A DNA stretch of 64,000 bases from Paragordius varius (GCA_964247055.1 OZ176057.1:5952001-6016000); one strand, 5' to 3'. Positions 1-11,078 are shown, numbered from the stretch's first letter. Notes: generated from the sequence alone by a model not told the origin. Numbers and translations are program-made.

Positions 1-620
1 TTTAAAATTAGCCACTCAATTTGGCCCGACAGAGTGTGAAAATCGGATTCTAAAGATAAAAATGACTTTAAGCATTTTTGTGTGGCGTGTAGGCCCATCA
101 AAATTCAATAGTGTACTTTCATTATTTTTCTATAGCGCCGACAGTGACCATGCCATCTTTTTGAATTTGCCCAGTCCAGCCCCATCCGTGCAAAAATGTT
201 TTTTAAACTAAAGTTCGTTTAGAAGCAGTTTCCATAAAAACGGCGCAGTCAACTTCATTAGTAATTTCATATATTGTTTTACAATAGCGCCGAGGGTGAC
301 GACTTAGCCCTTTTTGAATAATAAGCTTCTCAGTTTTGCCTTGCCCATTTAAAAATGGTTTATTTGAATAATTTATGGCTTAAATTTTGAAAAACGTATG
401 GGAGCTCTCAGTTCAATCTTAATTCTTAGGCCAGCCAATACAATTTATTTTAACAAAAATATTAATTTTAAAGAAATATTCCCGTAAAAGTGCCCGTCCA
501 TATTTTAAAATTGGAAATATATTATTTATGAATGCGCCATAGCTGACTGAACCACATCCTTTCCTATATTCATTATTTGATGCACAGTAGATGTATAAGG
601 TTAAAAATGCAAATAAATAA
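1..620. repeat. Degenerate tandem repeat, less AT-rich than its surroundings
   Basis: Diverged copies of a motif with the core TAGCGCCGA and a following CCCTTTTTGAAT-like segment begin near 134, 284 and (weakest) 531. The spacing is irregular, about 150-250 bp. Base composition is visibly richer in G+C than the flanks. No open reading frame is present. This may be an old satellite or the interior of a decayed transposon; the window edge cuts it. Confidence 0.4.
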
Positions 621-1056
621 ATCTAGAAAGCCTCCAGAAACATTTTAGAGGCGGATATTTGATATTGATTATATAAATTAGCCTTTTTTTAATCAAGTTT
701 CGGAGCGATCCAAATTTTTTAGTAAAATTCCAAAAAAAATAATCTTTTTAATTTAAACCCAAGACAACCTTTAAAACTTTATTTACAGGTTAAACTCTGA
801 GGTATAAAACGACCCAAAATTTTAATCGTCTACAAAATGAAGAGGTGATGTGTTAATATGAAATCGCTTTGGAAATATTTTAAAATCGTAATTTTGCCCC
901 CAACATACATATTTTAGGATAATCGAACACCCCACAAATTAACTAAATTGAAATAAGAATATGAATTTATTTGCAGTGGTTACCATATTACCTATGGTTA
1001 TAGCCTACAATAATGATATATATATATATATATATAAGAAGGATTATATAGTTAAG

Positions 1057-1429
1057 CTATTTTATGATTGATTTTGGCCTTTCTGTCCTTCGTTCAACCA
1101 ATTTTACTCCAGACATCGTCGGAACGCCATTTTACATGTCCTACGACATGCTCTGTCGAGCTTCCTATGATTACAAAGTGGACATTTGGTCCTTTGGAAT
1201 AATAATAATCAAATTAGTTGAAGGAAACCCTCCATACGCTGGCATGGAGTGGAGTCCAGTAATTATATTTTAAAGTGAAATTATTCTACCTTCATTTTGT
1301 TAGATCCTACAGAAAATCATTAAAACAGGGACCCCATCCTGCCCAAATCCCATAGTTTTCAGTGATTTTCTACAAAACTCTTTGCACAAAGAGGTCACCG
1401 ATCGATGGTCGGCCAATGACTTGCTGCAG
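1057..1429 (+). pseudogene. SLK/STK10-like (Ste20 group) kinase fragment, two exons
   Basis: Two exons can be read: 1057-1258 and 1304-1429, joined by a 45-bp GT-AG intron in phase 0. The first encodes the activation segment and the start of the C-lobe: MIDFGLS (DFG motif), VGTPFYM, then YDYKVDIWSFG (subdomain IX) and NPPY. The second encodes ILQKII...FLQNSLHKEVTDRWSANDLLQ, matching the subdomain X-XI region of SLK/STK10 (known: FLKxALDKNPExRPSAxxLLE). The APE motif is replaced by SYD and the conserved arginine of subdomain XI by tryptophan. No N-lobe, catalytic loop or later exon is visible nearby, so it is probably a duplicated genomic fragment rather than a working kinase. An inverted relative lies 0.4 kb downstream. 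Confidence 0.7.
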
Positions 1430-1828
1430 GTATGCATATTAATATATTCAACGAATTACCCATAACTTTTACGGTAAACTATATAAACAAATAATGTTTT
1501 CGGTAGCCTTTTTTAAAAGACATTTAATAGATCTAAGTGTTGCTGTTTTTTGGAATGATTTCCCGCTAATACTTGAAAAAAACAAATGTTGTAACATAAA
1601 CTATACACTTGCGTTGGTAGAGCAATTTAAAACCTATGTGCATTGAATTTTTTGACCTGAAATCGATTTGATCCGTGATGGAATTCACTATACGGTCTCA
1701 GTTCGGTGAGATTGATTGTTCTAAAAAGGATGCGACCGAAAATATTATTTCTTTATATAGTTTACCGTAATCATATAATAGGTAACCCAACCCAATGAAA
1801 AAATCAATTAGATATGCATATTTGTGTG

Positions 1829-2162
1829 GAAATTCATAGGCCGACCATCGATCGGTGGCCTCTTTGTGCAAAGAGTTTTGTAGAAAATCACGGAAAGCTG
1901 TGGAAATTGATTCCGGCAGGGTGGGTGTCCCTGTTTCGATGATTTTATGTAGGATCTAACAAAATATAAAGGTCGAATATTAAATGATAAATAGTATAAT
2001 TGATTGATTCCGCTAAATGTCAACGTTCGGAGGGTTGTTGCCTTCAACTAATTTGATTATGATGATTCCCAAGAAAGAAATGTCCACTTTGTAATCATAG
2101 GTGTTTCGACAGAGCATGTCGTAGGTCATATAAAGGGCTTTTTCAACAATGTCTGGAGTACA
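1829..2162 (-). pseudogene. Inverted second copy of the SLK-like kinase fragment
   Basis: On the minus strand the same two exon segments occur, near 2162-2028 and 1954-1829, with the intron in the same place. The second reads ILHKIIETGTPTLPES then FRDFLQNSLHKEATDRWSA, which is closer to SLK/STK10 than its partner. The first reads TPDIVEKALYMTYDMLC then TYDYKVDI and ends in a stop codon. It also lacks APE (MTYD), so the loss predates the duplication. Because the intron is retained, it arose by DNA duplication, not retrocopying. Not expected to encode a working protein. Confidence 0.7.
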
Positions 2163-3591
2163 TTATATTACTTAAAAACTATTAATTGTATTCGTTTCGA
2201 TTTTTTAACATAACAAAATCATTTAAATAAATACAATGTTTTGTAGTTTACCTACTTACTATTAAATCTTGTTTTGAATATTAGATGATATGAAAATTAT
2301 TTTTAACGTTTTGCAAACTGTAAAATGTATTATATTTAAATTTTAGAAATGTGAATAAAATAGCTGTCTAACGGAAATTAGAATTAAAGATCAGACAAGT
2401 GCTTTGATTTCTAAAATTACATATTCTCTGCAGCCATCTTAAGAGAAGAATCTTATAAAATTATTAAGGCCACTTTAAAATACTAAAAAAATGAGGATGG
2501 ATCTTCGCTATCAAAAACAAATTGTATTAATGTTAGAAAATTTTATTTAATTGAAACGTTAATTTTATCGACGCAATGCACGCGTTCTTTCGAAAGACAA
2601 AAAAATAATTATAGATAGACTATCTTGGTTTCATTCCTCTTTGTATGATTATAGGCCTTAGTTAAAGCTACCTCTTATATTCAAAAGTTCTGGCAAACAT
2701 ATTCTATAATACTTGATTTGAAACAATTAAATAACTGGTAACACACTCAATATTCAGTAATTTTATAAAAAATCAATTAAAAATGTTTGTGTTTTAATTT
2801 TTTACATTTTGTATGTATCTCAATTTTTATAGTAATAAATTCGTTTATGAAATACCACCCACTACATAGTTCCATTAATCATTTCGATTTTATGTATGAT
2901 GCTTATCCAATTAGAATTAAGTGAGTAATTCTAATATCAGTACACTTTACGATGAACTTTAGACTATAGTTGGATATTGTTTTACGATTTGCAAATCATG
3001 TTTTTAATTTTATAAAATGATTGATGTGTGGTAATTGTTTTGTAGTTCAGATGTCATTATTTTTGCATTGTACTTGTAACTGTCAAATTTAATTTATTTG
3101 TTAACATCTAACTACATAAAATACTTTTTATAACTTAGAAAAAATTGATATTTAAGGTTAAATCCAGCTTATTATTACAAAATACAATTCTTGCATGGGC
3201 TAATGAGTTATTAAATAAACAAACACAATTTTATTTAGGTTAAAGTCTGTAATATTAAATTTTAATATTTTTACTAGTAACCTGACACTTTAATTGTATA
3301 GGTTTATTGCTTGAATGCTAATAACTTCCGCGTTAGGATTGCTAATGTTTTTAGACAGTTCATTTAAGTTAGTTGTGTTTGATTAGGTGTAATTATTTAA
3401 AAAAATAGATCTCGCCATAATTCACGCTAAGAATCCACATATAAAAATACGCTTTTTGTAATAATTCCGTTATTGTGAATATATTTTTGTCAATCCGTTA
3501 ACTTCTATCCAATTTTTCACTCATGTATTTTGTACAATTTAGCATAGGGTCGTGGTTTTCTCCCAAAAAATCGCATTAGGGTATCAATCAG

Positions 3592-3782
3592 AAAACATAA
3601 CATTATAATATTTTTAAACGATGTAGCCTTTGTGTTAATATATAAAAATGTGACAATCGAACAAATAATTTAGAACATTAAAATATAACATTTTACTAAT
3701 ATATCTAAATGATGTAGACTTTATGTTAATTTATAAAAATATGAAAATAGAACAAAGTTATTTAGAACGGTAAATATACATA
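3592..3782. repeat. Tandem duplication, two units of about 90 bp
   Basis: Two successive copies share GATGTAG-CTTT-TGTTAAT and a TTTAGAAC end. The matching words begin near 3618 and 3707. The copies differ by scattered substitutions, so the duplication is not recent. Confidence 0.6.
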
Positions 3783-4077
3783 CCAAACTAATGACATGCA
3801 TTTTTTGAATTATATTTTTAGAAATTAAACGGGTGTTTGCCATGGACATCATTTTTCAAAAATAAACGGAAGTTAAGATAAAAAATTCGAAGATTTATCT
3901 GATTTTCTTATATTGATTTTTTCGCAGAAAAATGATAAAATTTATTTTTATACTAATAACCAGGAAGTGTGGCTTTCTTTTTCAATATATTTGCCAATAA
4001 ATGGCCATATAAGTATTTAGGTGAGTTAATTAGATAGTAGGATAAATGCTGTCTTGACATCATTTGCTTAAATAAAA

Positions 4078-4240
4078 CAGTGTGATGATATTTATATATT
4101 CTGATAGGAAAATGTATCAGGATAATTAGAGTGCTTTTGTTTTGATCACGTACGAATGATTTAGTTGTACACTTTTTAGTCGTAATCCATATCAGAAAAT
4201 AGCATTTTCGCACATTTTTTAATAAATTTTTTTGCTTAAA
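4078..4240. repeat. Dispersed repeat, copy 1
   Basis: Shares GATAGGAAAATGTAT-AGGAT, TCCATATCAGAAAA and flanking words, in the same order and orientation, with 24495-24650. Family unknown; no terminal repeats were identified. Confidence 0.5.
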
Positions 4241-4457
4241 GCTAAATCTATAATTATTTTTAATTAAAAAAAAGTCAATTGGATGCGATGTCAAACATAG
4301 TGGAACTTTATTTTGTGATAATCACAAATGTATTTATCTGGACCTTATGAGTAGTACGGTAATTAAATAGAACATTTTGAGATTCCTCTTATGCAACGGT
4401 AATAAGGTTCTCATTGGATTCTAGAGATAAAAGTATTTATCAGAAAATGTAAAACCA

Positions 4458-4463
4458 TTTATT
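4458..4463 (-). promoter_or_regulatory. Poly(A) signal AATAAA of the LRR gene
   Basis: AATAAA on the minus strand, 18 nt after the stop codon of the LRR membrane-protein gene. The spacing is short but plausible for a compact 3' UTR. Confidence 0.5.
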
Positions 4464-4481
4464 TTATATCACAAACCCCAT

Positions 4482-5532
4482 TCACCTCTTTTTAATTAAT
4501 TTATCCTCATTAACAGGAACATCTGAATCCATGATGGGTTGATTTAGTTTTACATATAGATTCATATAAGTCGTATGATATATAAACCATAAAAATACGC
4601 TGCTAATAAGAATGATTGCACATGTGAAAATGATCGGGTACATAAGTTGTGGTAACGTTATTTGAGACATTTCAATTTCCGATAAACGATCTTGGCGAAT
4701 ATAATTATATCCAAAAATAAGCCACATACCAAGTACGTTATGCGTTTCCACCTCTGTTCTCCTTTCTTGATTAACATTGGAAGTATTTGGTTGATTAGCC
4801 ACGTTTTGGGCATTCGTTTGAGAATTTTCGAGGGGACTTTGTTTAACATATTGCGCTTTTTTCGATAAGAAAGTTGAAAGGATATCCCCTGTTTGAGAGC
4901 CTATTACAAAAGCTTCATCATTTGGATAATTTTCTTGGTCCCATTGTATGAGAGATTCGTATGTCGGCTCAGACAGGGCTTGTTGCAGTTTATTCAAATC
5001 GATGGCCGACCCGTAAGCACTGCTAGCCGCCAAACTCAATTTTTCAACTCTTGTCCGCTGTGTCGTAATATAGGTCCCTAGCTCAGCTATAATCATTCGA
5101 TCGCTTAAATCGGCTGGGTAATCTAAACTTTCATCATAGAATCTTGCCATGTAAGTGACGGAATTCCAGTTCCATCCGGTTCCATTGCCGTTATTATTAT
5201 CGTATAAACCATAATCCAAAAAATTATATACGGTATTGCCTCTCACATCTTTTTCAATCTTATAAACATTCCTATGCGTGGTGACATATTGGTAGATACT
5301 TTTTTCGATGCACGCAAAATATCATTTGCATACAAGTCTAAATGCATACCCATGTCTTCTCCAGCGGACATCTCAAATAGTTTTGGCGTGGGCATAGGTT
5401 GAATTTTTTCTTTCCCACTTTGCTGATTACAAATGTCGGTTTTTGCTCTGCCTTTACTGGTCTCTTTTTCTGGACCACAAGTGGGAAACCAATATGTGAT
5501 GTTACCTAAGGGTACGCTTGGCACATTGGTTT
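4482..5532 (-). CDS. LRR gene exon 4: ectodomain, transmembrane helix, tail; one frameshift
   Basis: Opens TNVPSVPLGNITYWFPTCGP. At ILRASKK the frame must shift by one base in an AAAAAA run to continue SIYQYVTTHRNVYKIEKD and then GNTVYNFLDYGLYDNNNGNG. The transmembrane segment is about 70 residues from the C-terminus, followed by a tail ending KLIKKR. I do not recognise the ectodomain between LRRCT and the membrane. Confidence 0.7.
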
Positions 5533-8315
5533 CTGTAGATTGTAAAAAAATAATATTAATAATTGCCGGGATAACTTATATGGGATACTGATCTATATAT
5601 GATTATGCTTTTCTTTATACCAAACGTCATCTTACACTTGTTTAATATAAAATTTTGGTTTTTCGCTGTTTATTTATAATTGAGTTTAGTATCATATCAG
5701 GGCCAAAGATTTACAAAAAAATTTTAAAACATATCATACTTTTAATATAAAAAATGAATTTTTCACAATAGCACCCAACAAACATCCGTCTATATAAAAA
5801 TCAACGCTTACTATTCAAATTTTCCATGTAAAAGTAACAATTGTAACTGGAATAACCATAAAGACTTAGCAGTGGTGTTACACAACTCAAACTTTTTTCC
5901 ACGTTATTGTAGGCATTACATGTTACCAGGGGTAATTCACTCTCATAATATCGTGATTGATTGTATTTGCTGTATTGGCTTGCCAGGATTACATTTACAA
6001 TTTGATTCCGAAGGCCGCAAAGTAACTCAAACAGACTGCATGAACAGAGAAAACCATTATTTTCTAATCTCACTATCATGGGTCTCAAGGATCTGGTATG
6101 TACAGTAAAAATTGAAATAATGCGGACGAAACGTAAAAACAGATTTATAAAATGACCGCAGTTTTTAAACTTGTTATTTTATTGCATATGACTTCAAGGC
6201 AATTGAAAAGTATGAGATAGCTTTCTAACTCCTCATTCACAATTGTGATCATGTAGTTTATTTAGATTGCCAAGGTTTAATTGTGTAAAAAAATATTTTT
6301 TTAAATTTTTGAAATATTAAATGTTTTTAATCATTTTGTTATATAAAATTTACAATTTACAAGAAATTCGAAAACTAAACTTAAGAATATAAAGAATTTT
6401 TTTTACAAAACATACCCAAATTTTTTCGAACCCTAATTTATCCTATAATATTTCATTATACCATCAATAAAATATATAATTGATTGTTTTACCAATTATC
6501 TCTATTTCATATTCGAATTTTAAAACAATCAGTTATATTTAAAAAATAAAAAATTAAAAAGTATGGTTTTCTTTAGAAAATAATAATTTATTTCGTTTTG
6601 TCCATGTTATTTCATTTTTTACTGTATCTTTGAGTTTAATTAAAAAACATTTGTGGTAATAATGATTTACAGAGAGTGTCGGTATTTATCAATCGCTTAC
6701 AGGTCATAAAAGAATAAAAATCCGTTAATGCACATTTCATTTTTAACAACTTAAACTTGCTTTAGTATACAATATAAAGGCATGTTTGAAATTATTTTTT
6801 TTTGATTATATCATACATTTTAATTAAAGGAGATGAAATTTAGGCTAATTAGGTATTGGCATTTAATAATGCCGTAATTTTTAGGATTAAGGGTAATATT
6901 AAAAATTAATAAAGTTAAACCCCATAATCCTTATTTAATTTTAAATAACATAGATTTATCAAAGCTTTTGGCACAGAAGCTTACTGTAATAATAGTGGCC
7001 CATTATGTATGACTACGAGTTTGTTGTTATTAAGCTTAAGTATATGAAATTGACAAGTGGCAAAAACTTCAACATTCAAATAGGTTAGTGCATTGAAACT
7101 CAAATCCAACATTGTTATGTGGCGGCAAGGTGTAAAAGCAAATCGTTGAATCGAACTCACATTAGAGGCATTGAGGTAGAGTTCATTCAAGAATCGGAAT
7201 TTAGGAAATATTCCGGAACTAATTTTACCTAAAAACAATAAATTAATTTTAATTTGGATTAGTTTATTTTTTTAGTATATTACAACACAGTTTGGAAAAT
7301 TAATGCCCTACATGCGCTTGCGAAGAAGATGAAAGACAATAATATGCAATATGCTCACAAGATTTTAATTTGACAAATTATTCTGCATAAGTCGCGTAAT
7401 TGGCTACTAACAAGATAAAATTGTTATGTATTTGCCCATTTATCTGTTTGAAATGCACAAAAATACACTGTATTTGAATGCGGCCAGTTTTGATTCGGCT
7501 CGTGAAGCCATTGTTCGACACCCCTGGTTTAGAGTCCATTTTTTCCATTTTCAAAGGATATGGATTTGTCTTTAAAAACACTCGCTTACTCAGGATTGAC
7601 CACGCTTAAATGCTGATGACGGATATCCTTTATAGTGTACGAAACCGTTTTCACACTTTTTATTTATTATTATTTTGACACGGTTTTAAAATAATTAACA
7701 AAATAATTGGATCATCTAGAATGCTCGTAATATGCATTAAAAGTAAAAGGCTAATATATTTTATAAAAAGCCGTATAGTTTGATCCGATTATTTCATACT
7801 ATATGATGACAATTTTCAAATTTATTTTTTGTTAACAATTTACGTTTCTAATCCCCTATTCCGTAACTAAAAACGATTTTGTTAAAAATTTTAGATAAAC
7901 AGTTTTTTTCATAAAAATAACAGCCTTTTACATCTTTCATGTTTTGTATTTATGAGACTAAATTAATACCAATATCACTGTTTCCAGTATACAATGTATC
8001 CATAACGGCGTAACTGTTTAGCACTTTAGTAAATCGAAATAAGTTGAGGAGCGTAGTTGGAAAATCAAAAGCACCCAAAAAGCCCTTTACAATTTTACAA
8101 CGCACCATTTTCTTGATGACATAGGATTCGTAATGTTGCAAGCAAACGCAATTAGGGACCCCAAAAATGGGTACAGTTTGATTACACGTATCTCCATACA
8201 AGTTTCTTAGTTCTTTTTGAGATATATAAGCTACTGTTGACTTCCAAACACATATTTGATGTAAGAAATTAATGGTAATGATTATCGATGCAAATGTAAG
8301 TGGTAAGAAAAGCAT
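4482..8315 (-). CDS. Leucine-rich-repeat single-pass (type I) membrane protein, four exons
   Basis: Exons on the minus strand: 8315-7979, 7228-6985, 6092-5812 and 5532-4482. Donor and acceptor phases agree at all three junctions (1, 2, 1). The product, about 637 aa, starts with a signal peptide (MLFLPLTFASIIITINFLHQ), then a cysteine-bearing N-terminal region (DTCNQTVPIFGVPNCVC), leucine-rich repeats (LDLSFNALTYLNVEVF, ILKLNNNKLVVI), an LRR C-terminal cap (NNGFLCSCSLFELLCGL and two later cysteines), a long ectodomain of unknown fold, one transmembrane helix (MYPIIFTCAIILISSVFLWF) and a short charged tail. By family knowledge such proteins are cell-surface receptors or adhesion molecules; which one is unknown. 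The last exon needs one extra base in an A-run near 5313 to stay open, so it is either a sequencing error, a polymorphism or a recently broken gene. A fold-back transposon abuts the exon 3 acceptor. Confidence 0.75.
5812..6092 (-). CDS. LRR gene exon 3: LRR C-terminal cap
   Basis: Continues in phase as QSLRPMIVRLENNGFLCSCS. The CxC pair with later cysteines (VTCNAY, LSCVT) marks an LRRCT cap. Donor GTAAGCG. The acceptor lies about 10 nt from the end of a fold-back transposon. Confidence 0.75.
6102..6629. mobile_element. CAGT fold-back element (family A), inside LRR intron 2
   Basis: Left end ACAGTAAAAATTGAAATAAT near 6102, followed by CGGACGAAACGTAAAAACA. Right end is the complement, GTTATTTCATTTTTTACTGT near 6608-6627. 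A mirrored AAAGTATGGTTTTCTTTAGA segment is present near 6560. No coding capacity. Confidence 0.7.
6985..7228 (-). CDS. LRR gene exon 2: leucine-rich repeats
   Basis: Acceptor TTGTTTTTAG. It encodes KISSGIFPKFRFLNELYLNA, then LDLSFNALTYLNVEVF and ILKLNNNKLVVI, which fit LxxLxLxxNxL. Ends PLLL plus CA before GTAAGC (phase 2). Confidence 0.8.
7380..7526 (-). mobile_element. Possible hAT-type terminal fragment in LRR intron 1
   Basis: On the minus strand it begins CAGGGGTGTCGAACAATGGC and continues with CGAGCC and GGCCGCATTCAAAT. This resembles the CAGGGGTG-type ends and sub-terminal GGCCGC words of hAT elements. The other end was not found, so the extent is a guess. Confidence 0.35.
7979..8315 (-). 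CDS. LRR gene exon 1: signal peptide and Cys-rich N-terminus
   Basis: Starts at ATG 8315 with a hydrophobic leader and ends LYTGN plus one base before GTGATA (phase 1). Four cysteines between residues about 49 and 73 (DTCNQ, NCVC, RCKIV) resemble an LRR N-terminal cap. Confidence 0.7.
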
Positions 8316-8479
8316 TGCAAAATTAAAAAAAAAGCTGATAAATTAAATTTTTATATAGGTTTTTGCATCTCTACACAACAATCATATTTTTTAGGTTATG
8401 ATTGGAGGCTGTAACTTAAAAAAATCTTAAACACAACTTTTACTTTATCCATAATACCCTAAAATTTTTCCTAAACTTA

Positions 8480-8753
8480 CAGTAAAAACTGAAATTATAC
8501 GGACAAAATATAAAAATTTAAAGACAAATATTTTAAAGGCACCTATTTTTTAAATTTTGAATTTTAATAAACCTATTGATTTTAATTGCAAAATGTGAAA
8601 TAATATATATTACTAACACAATTAATTTCATATTTTACAATTGTAACTAAGTAGCTGATATGAGATATATATTTAGAAAGTATGGTTGACCTTTAGACAA
8701 AAATATTTGTCTTTATATTTTTACATTTTGTCCGTATAATTTCATATTTTACC
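8480..8753. mobile_element. CAGT fold-back element (family A)
   Basis: Left CAGTAAAAACTGAAATTATA then CGGACAAAATATAAAAA; right GTCTTTATATTTTTACATTT then TGTCCGTATAATTTCA. The element is essentially one long palindrome, lies upstream of the LRR gene start, and has no ORF. Confidence 0.75.
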
Positions 8754-9331
8754 AGCTTGATTATATTATTATCTAGGTTTGGTATTGCACAAACCGTAAA
8801 AATGGAAAAACAACCTTTGATTTGATACGCATGAATTAATATCTATGTGTTCAGATAAAAACTTATAGCAAATAAAACTATATGAATCAATTTTTTCTAT
8901 GCCATAAATACGTGTGTGACAATTATTTATAATAAATTTATTGGCAATCTTTTAGAAAAAAGTTTCATCATATTCGGCTTTTTAACATTTTTAAAAAGAG
9001 TTTAAGGAAACAGTATTAGTTCAAAACCGTTAAATATCGACTTTGTTTATATATATATATCTTACATTCAGTTACAGTTTAGATTTAGCCAAAGGCCTCA
9101 ATTATCTAGCTGCTACAAAAAACGTTTATTGCATTAATACCATTTAAGAAAAAATTAACCATTTAGCACATGTAAAAAAATTGTTTCTACATAATTAACT
9201 AACCATTCTTCTGAGGTAAAAACAAAAAAATCCATCCATACAATTCCATGTTTGGCCCACAACATAAATGTATCATCTTCCATCTCATCAAAGAATTGTT
9301 TTTGAAAACTAGCTTAGTTAAATTTTTAAAA

Positions 9332-9533
9332 ATGTGGATAATGTTAACCATAACGGCTAATTTAAACCATTTTTCAGTCCAGGCTTTTCCTGAGGGTGCG
9401 CCCACATCTGTTTGCGATTCGATGGAACCAAATCCCCGATTTCACGGACATTCTCTAGTCGAGGGTACTCGAAGGCACCCTTTTCGTATTCTCGTTTCGG
9501 CTCGACAAGTTAAAGCTGGGAAAGTCGTGGCTG
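9332..9533 (+). CDS. Reeler gene exon 1
   Basis: Signal peptide and the first half of the domain, through VKAGKVVA. Ends with one base of the next codon before GTAAGT. Confidence 0.8.
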
Positions 9534-10628
9534 GTAAGTCAATATTTTTATAATAAAAGTTTGGTTTTTTCCATGTACATTTTTGATTTTACAGTAAATA
9601 TTGAAATTATATATCGGACAAAACGTAAAAACAATAGACAAACATTTTTTCAAAAGTCGCTGTACTTTTTTAACTTATTTGTTTTAAATAATACTCGTTT
9701 TGCGTTACGAGCTAGGGAATAGAGGAAAATTGTTAACACAATCAAACATATATTTTATAGTTGTAATTTAATAATTTACATGGGATAAAGTTTAAAAAAT
9801 ATTTTATGTTTTTATACAGTAAAAACTGAAATTATACGGACAATACGTAAAATATAAAGACAAATATTTTTTACAAGCATACTTTTTCAAACCTTAATTT
9901 ATCCTATTAAAATCGTTTGATAACAATCGTAAAATATGTAATTAAATGTGCTGCCAATATACTATTTTATACTTTGTTGTTTAAAACAATGATATATTTA
10001 AAAAAATTGAGATTGAAAAAGTATGGTTGTCTTTAAGCAAAAAATATTTGTAATTATATTTTTACGTTTTGTTTGTACAATTTTTACTACAAATGTGTTC
10101 TTATTCGATTTAACCGTTAATATCATAATGAGGAAAAAGTGTCTGTTAAATTAATAATACGATTGGATTTGACCGATCACGAATGAAATTAGACAGTAAC
10201 TATTTGGAAAAATAAAAAAAATCACACAAAAACTAAAAATATTTTTTATGGCATAATAAAAAATAAGGATATAATTATAAAAGTTTTTGTCAAATTGTCG
10301 ATTTTTATTATTGCAATCCACATTTCAAAACTAATTTAATTAGTTCAGGTTGTAAAAACAATTTGATTGATTTTATTTTTATACTTCAGTAAATATTGTT
10401 GGACCAGTAGTGTATAAAGGTATCCTCCTACAAGCCCGCAATAACCAATATGGAAAAATTATGGGTCGTTTTATTAGGGCAAAACCTGGAATTCAAATTA
10501 TCAGCTGTTTTCCAGGAACTGAAAATGCCGTAACTCATGATGGATCCCGGTCAGATTTATCCAAAACAGTTTATTTTTGGCAAGCTCCTCAAAGATTTAG
10601 ACGTGATACCACAATTGCATTTGTGTAA
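9332..10628 (+). CDS. Secreted reeler-domain protein (defence-protein-like), two exons
   Basis: Exons 9332-9533 and 10390-10628 join in phase 1 (GTAAGT donor, TTATACTTCAG acceptor) to give 146 aa. A short signal peptide (MWIMLTITANLNHFSVQA) precedes a reeler domain: FPEGAPTSVCDSMEPNPRF, then HPFRILVSARQVKAGKVV, then VVYKGILLQARNNQYGKIMG, then SCFPGTENAVTHDGSRSD and VYFWQAPQ. The two cysteines, the GxLLQAR strand and the FxWxAP ending are family hallmarks. Known relatives of this size are secreted insect immune proteins such as Hdd11 and Noduler. The length suits a stand-alone reeler protein, with no DOMON or cytochrome b561 part. The second ATG of the ORF is chosen because the signal peptide starts there. 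The intron holds two fold-back element copies. Confidence 0.85.
9594..9700. mobile_element. Left half of a CAGT fold-back element
   Basis: ACAGTAAATATTGAAATTAT then CGGACAAAACGTAAAAACA. The matching right end is absent, so it is a truncated copy in the reeler intron. Confidence 0.55.
9820..10089. mobile_element. CAGT fold-back element (family A), reeler intron
   Basis: CAGTAAAAACTGAAATTATA on the left; TTTTTACGTTTTGTTTGTAC and ATTTTTACT on the right. A mirrored AAAAAGTATGGTTGTCTTTA segment lies near 10015. Confidence 0.75.
10390..10628 (+). CDS. Reeler gene exon 2
   Basis: Continues VNIVGPVVYKGILLQARNNQ to the stop after TTIAFV. Contains the second conserved cysteine and the WQAP motif. Confidence 0.85.
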
Positions 10629-10689
10629 TTTTTTTTGTTTGATAATTTTTTAATTTCAACTTTATTAGAAGTTTTTTATTTATTGTAAT

Positions 10690-11058
10690 TAAGCAGACAA
10701 AACGTAAAAACATAAAAACATTATTCATAAAAAAACCGCTATACTAGACGATTTACAACAAATTCACCCTCAAACATTCAAAATCAGCCTCGATCACTTC
10801 AAATTTACCCTTAAATCTATTATATGTTTTTTTAAGATTAAAAATTACCTATATTTTTATATATTTTTTAAAAAAAATTTGTTTTAAATTAAAATCAACA
10901 AAATAATGAACTATGCCATAAAGCTATATTTTATATTAATAATGCGTTTTATTAGTTTGAAAATACATAATTTATTTTTAGGGTTAATTTGAATTGTTCA
11001 TACAATTTGAAGTGTTCAAGGGTGACTTTGAATTGTTCGAGGGTTAATTGAATTATAA
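10690..11058. mobile_element. Fold-back minisatellite element (family B) inside a CAGT element remnant
   Basis: GCAGACAAAACGTAAAAACA at 10694 is a CAGT-element left arm with no right arm. From about 10746 a family B element follows: TTTACAACAAATTCACCC, an interior with ATGCCATAAAGCTATATTTT, then GGGTGACTTTGAATTGTTCG and GAATTATAATTGGTATAT. The arms are inverted copies of a 21-bp unit. Confidence 0.6.
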
Positions 11059-11078
11059 TTGGTATATTTTGAACTTAC

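Larger units (their letters stand above)
1057..2162. repeat. Large imperfect inverted repeat made of the two kinase fragments
   Basis: Beyond the exons the symmetry continues inward: ACGGTAAACTATATAAA near 1480 is mirrored by TTTATATAGTTTACCGT near 1753. The arms are roughly 1057-1505 and 1737-2162, with a loop of about 230 bp. A transcript across it could fold into a long imperfect hairpin. Confidence 0.65.
2163..4450. other. Intergenic AT-rich DNA
   Basis: I see no convincing gene here. It holds a short tandem duplication (3592-3782) and a dispersed repeat (4078-4240) listed separately. The minus-strand ORF near 3953-4294 overlaps that repeat and has no recognisable motifs. Confidence 0.5.

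Noticed and set aside
5872-6108. Plus-strand 78-codon ORF
   Set aside because: Antisense to LRR exon 3, which has splice and domain support.
9199-9405. Minus-strand 68-codon ORF
   Set aside because: Antisense shadow of the reeler gene's first exon.
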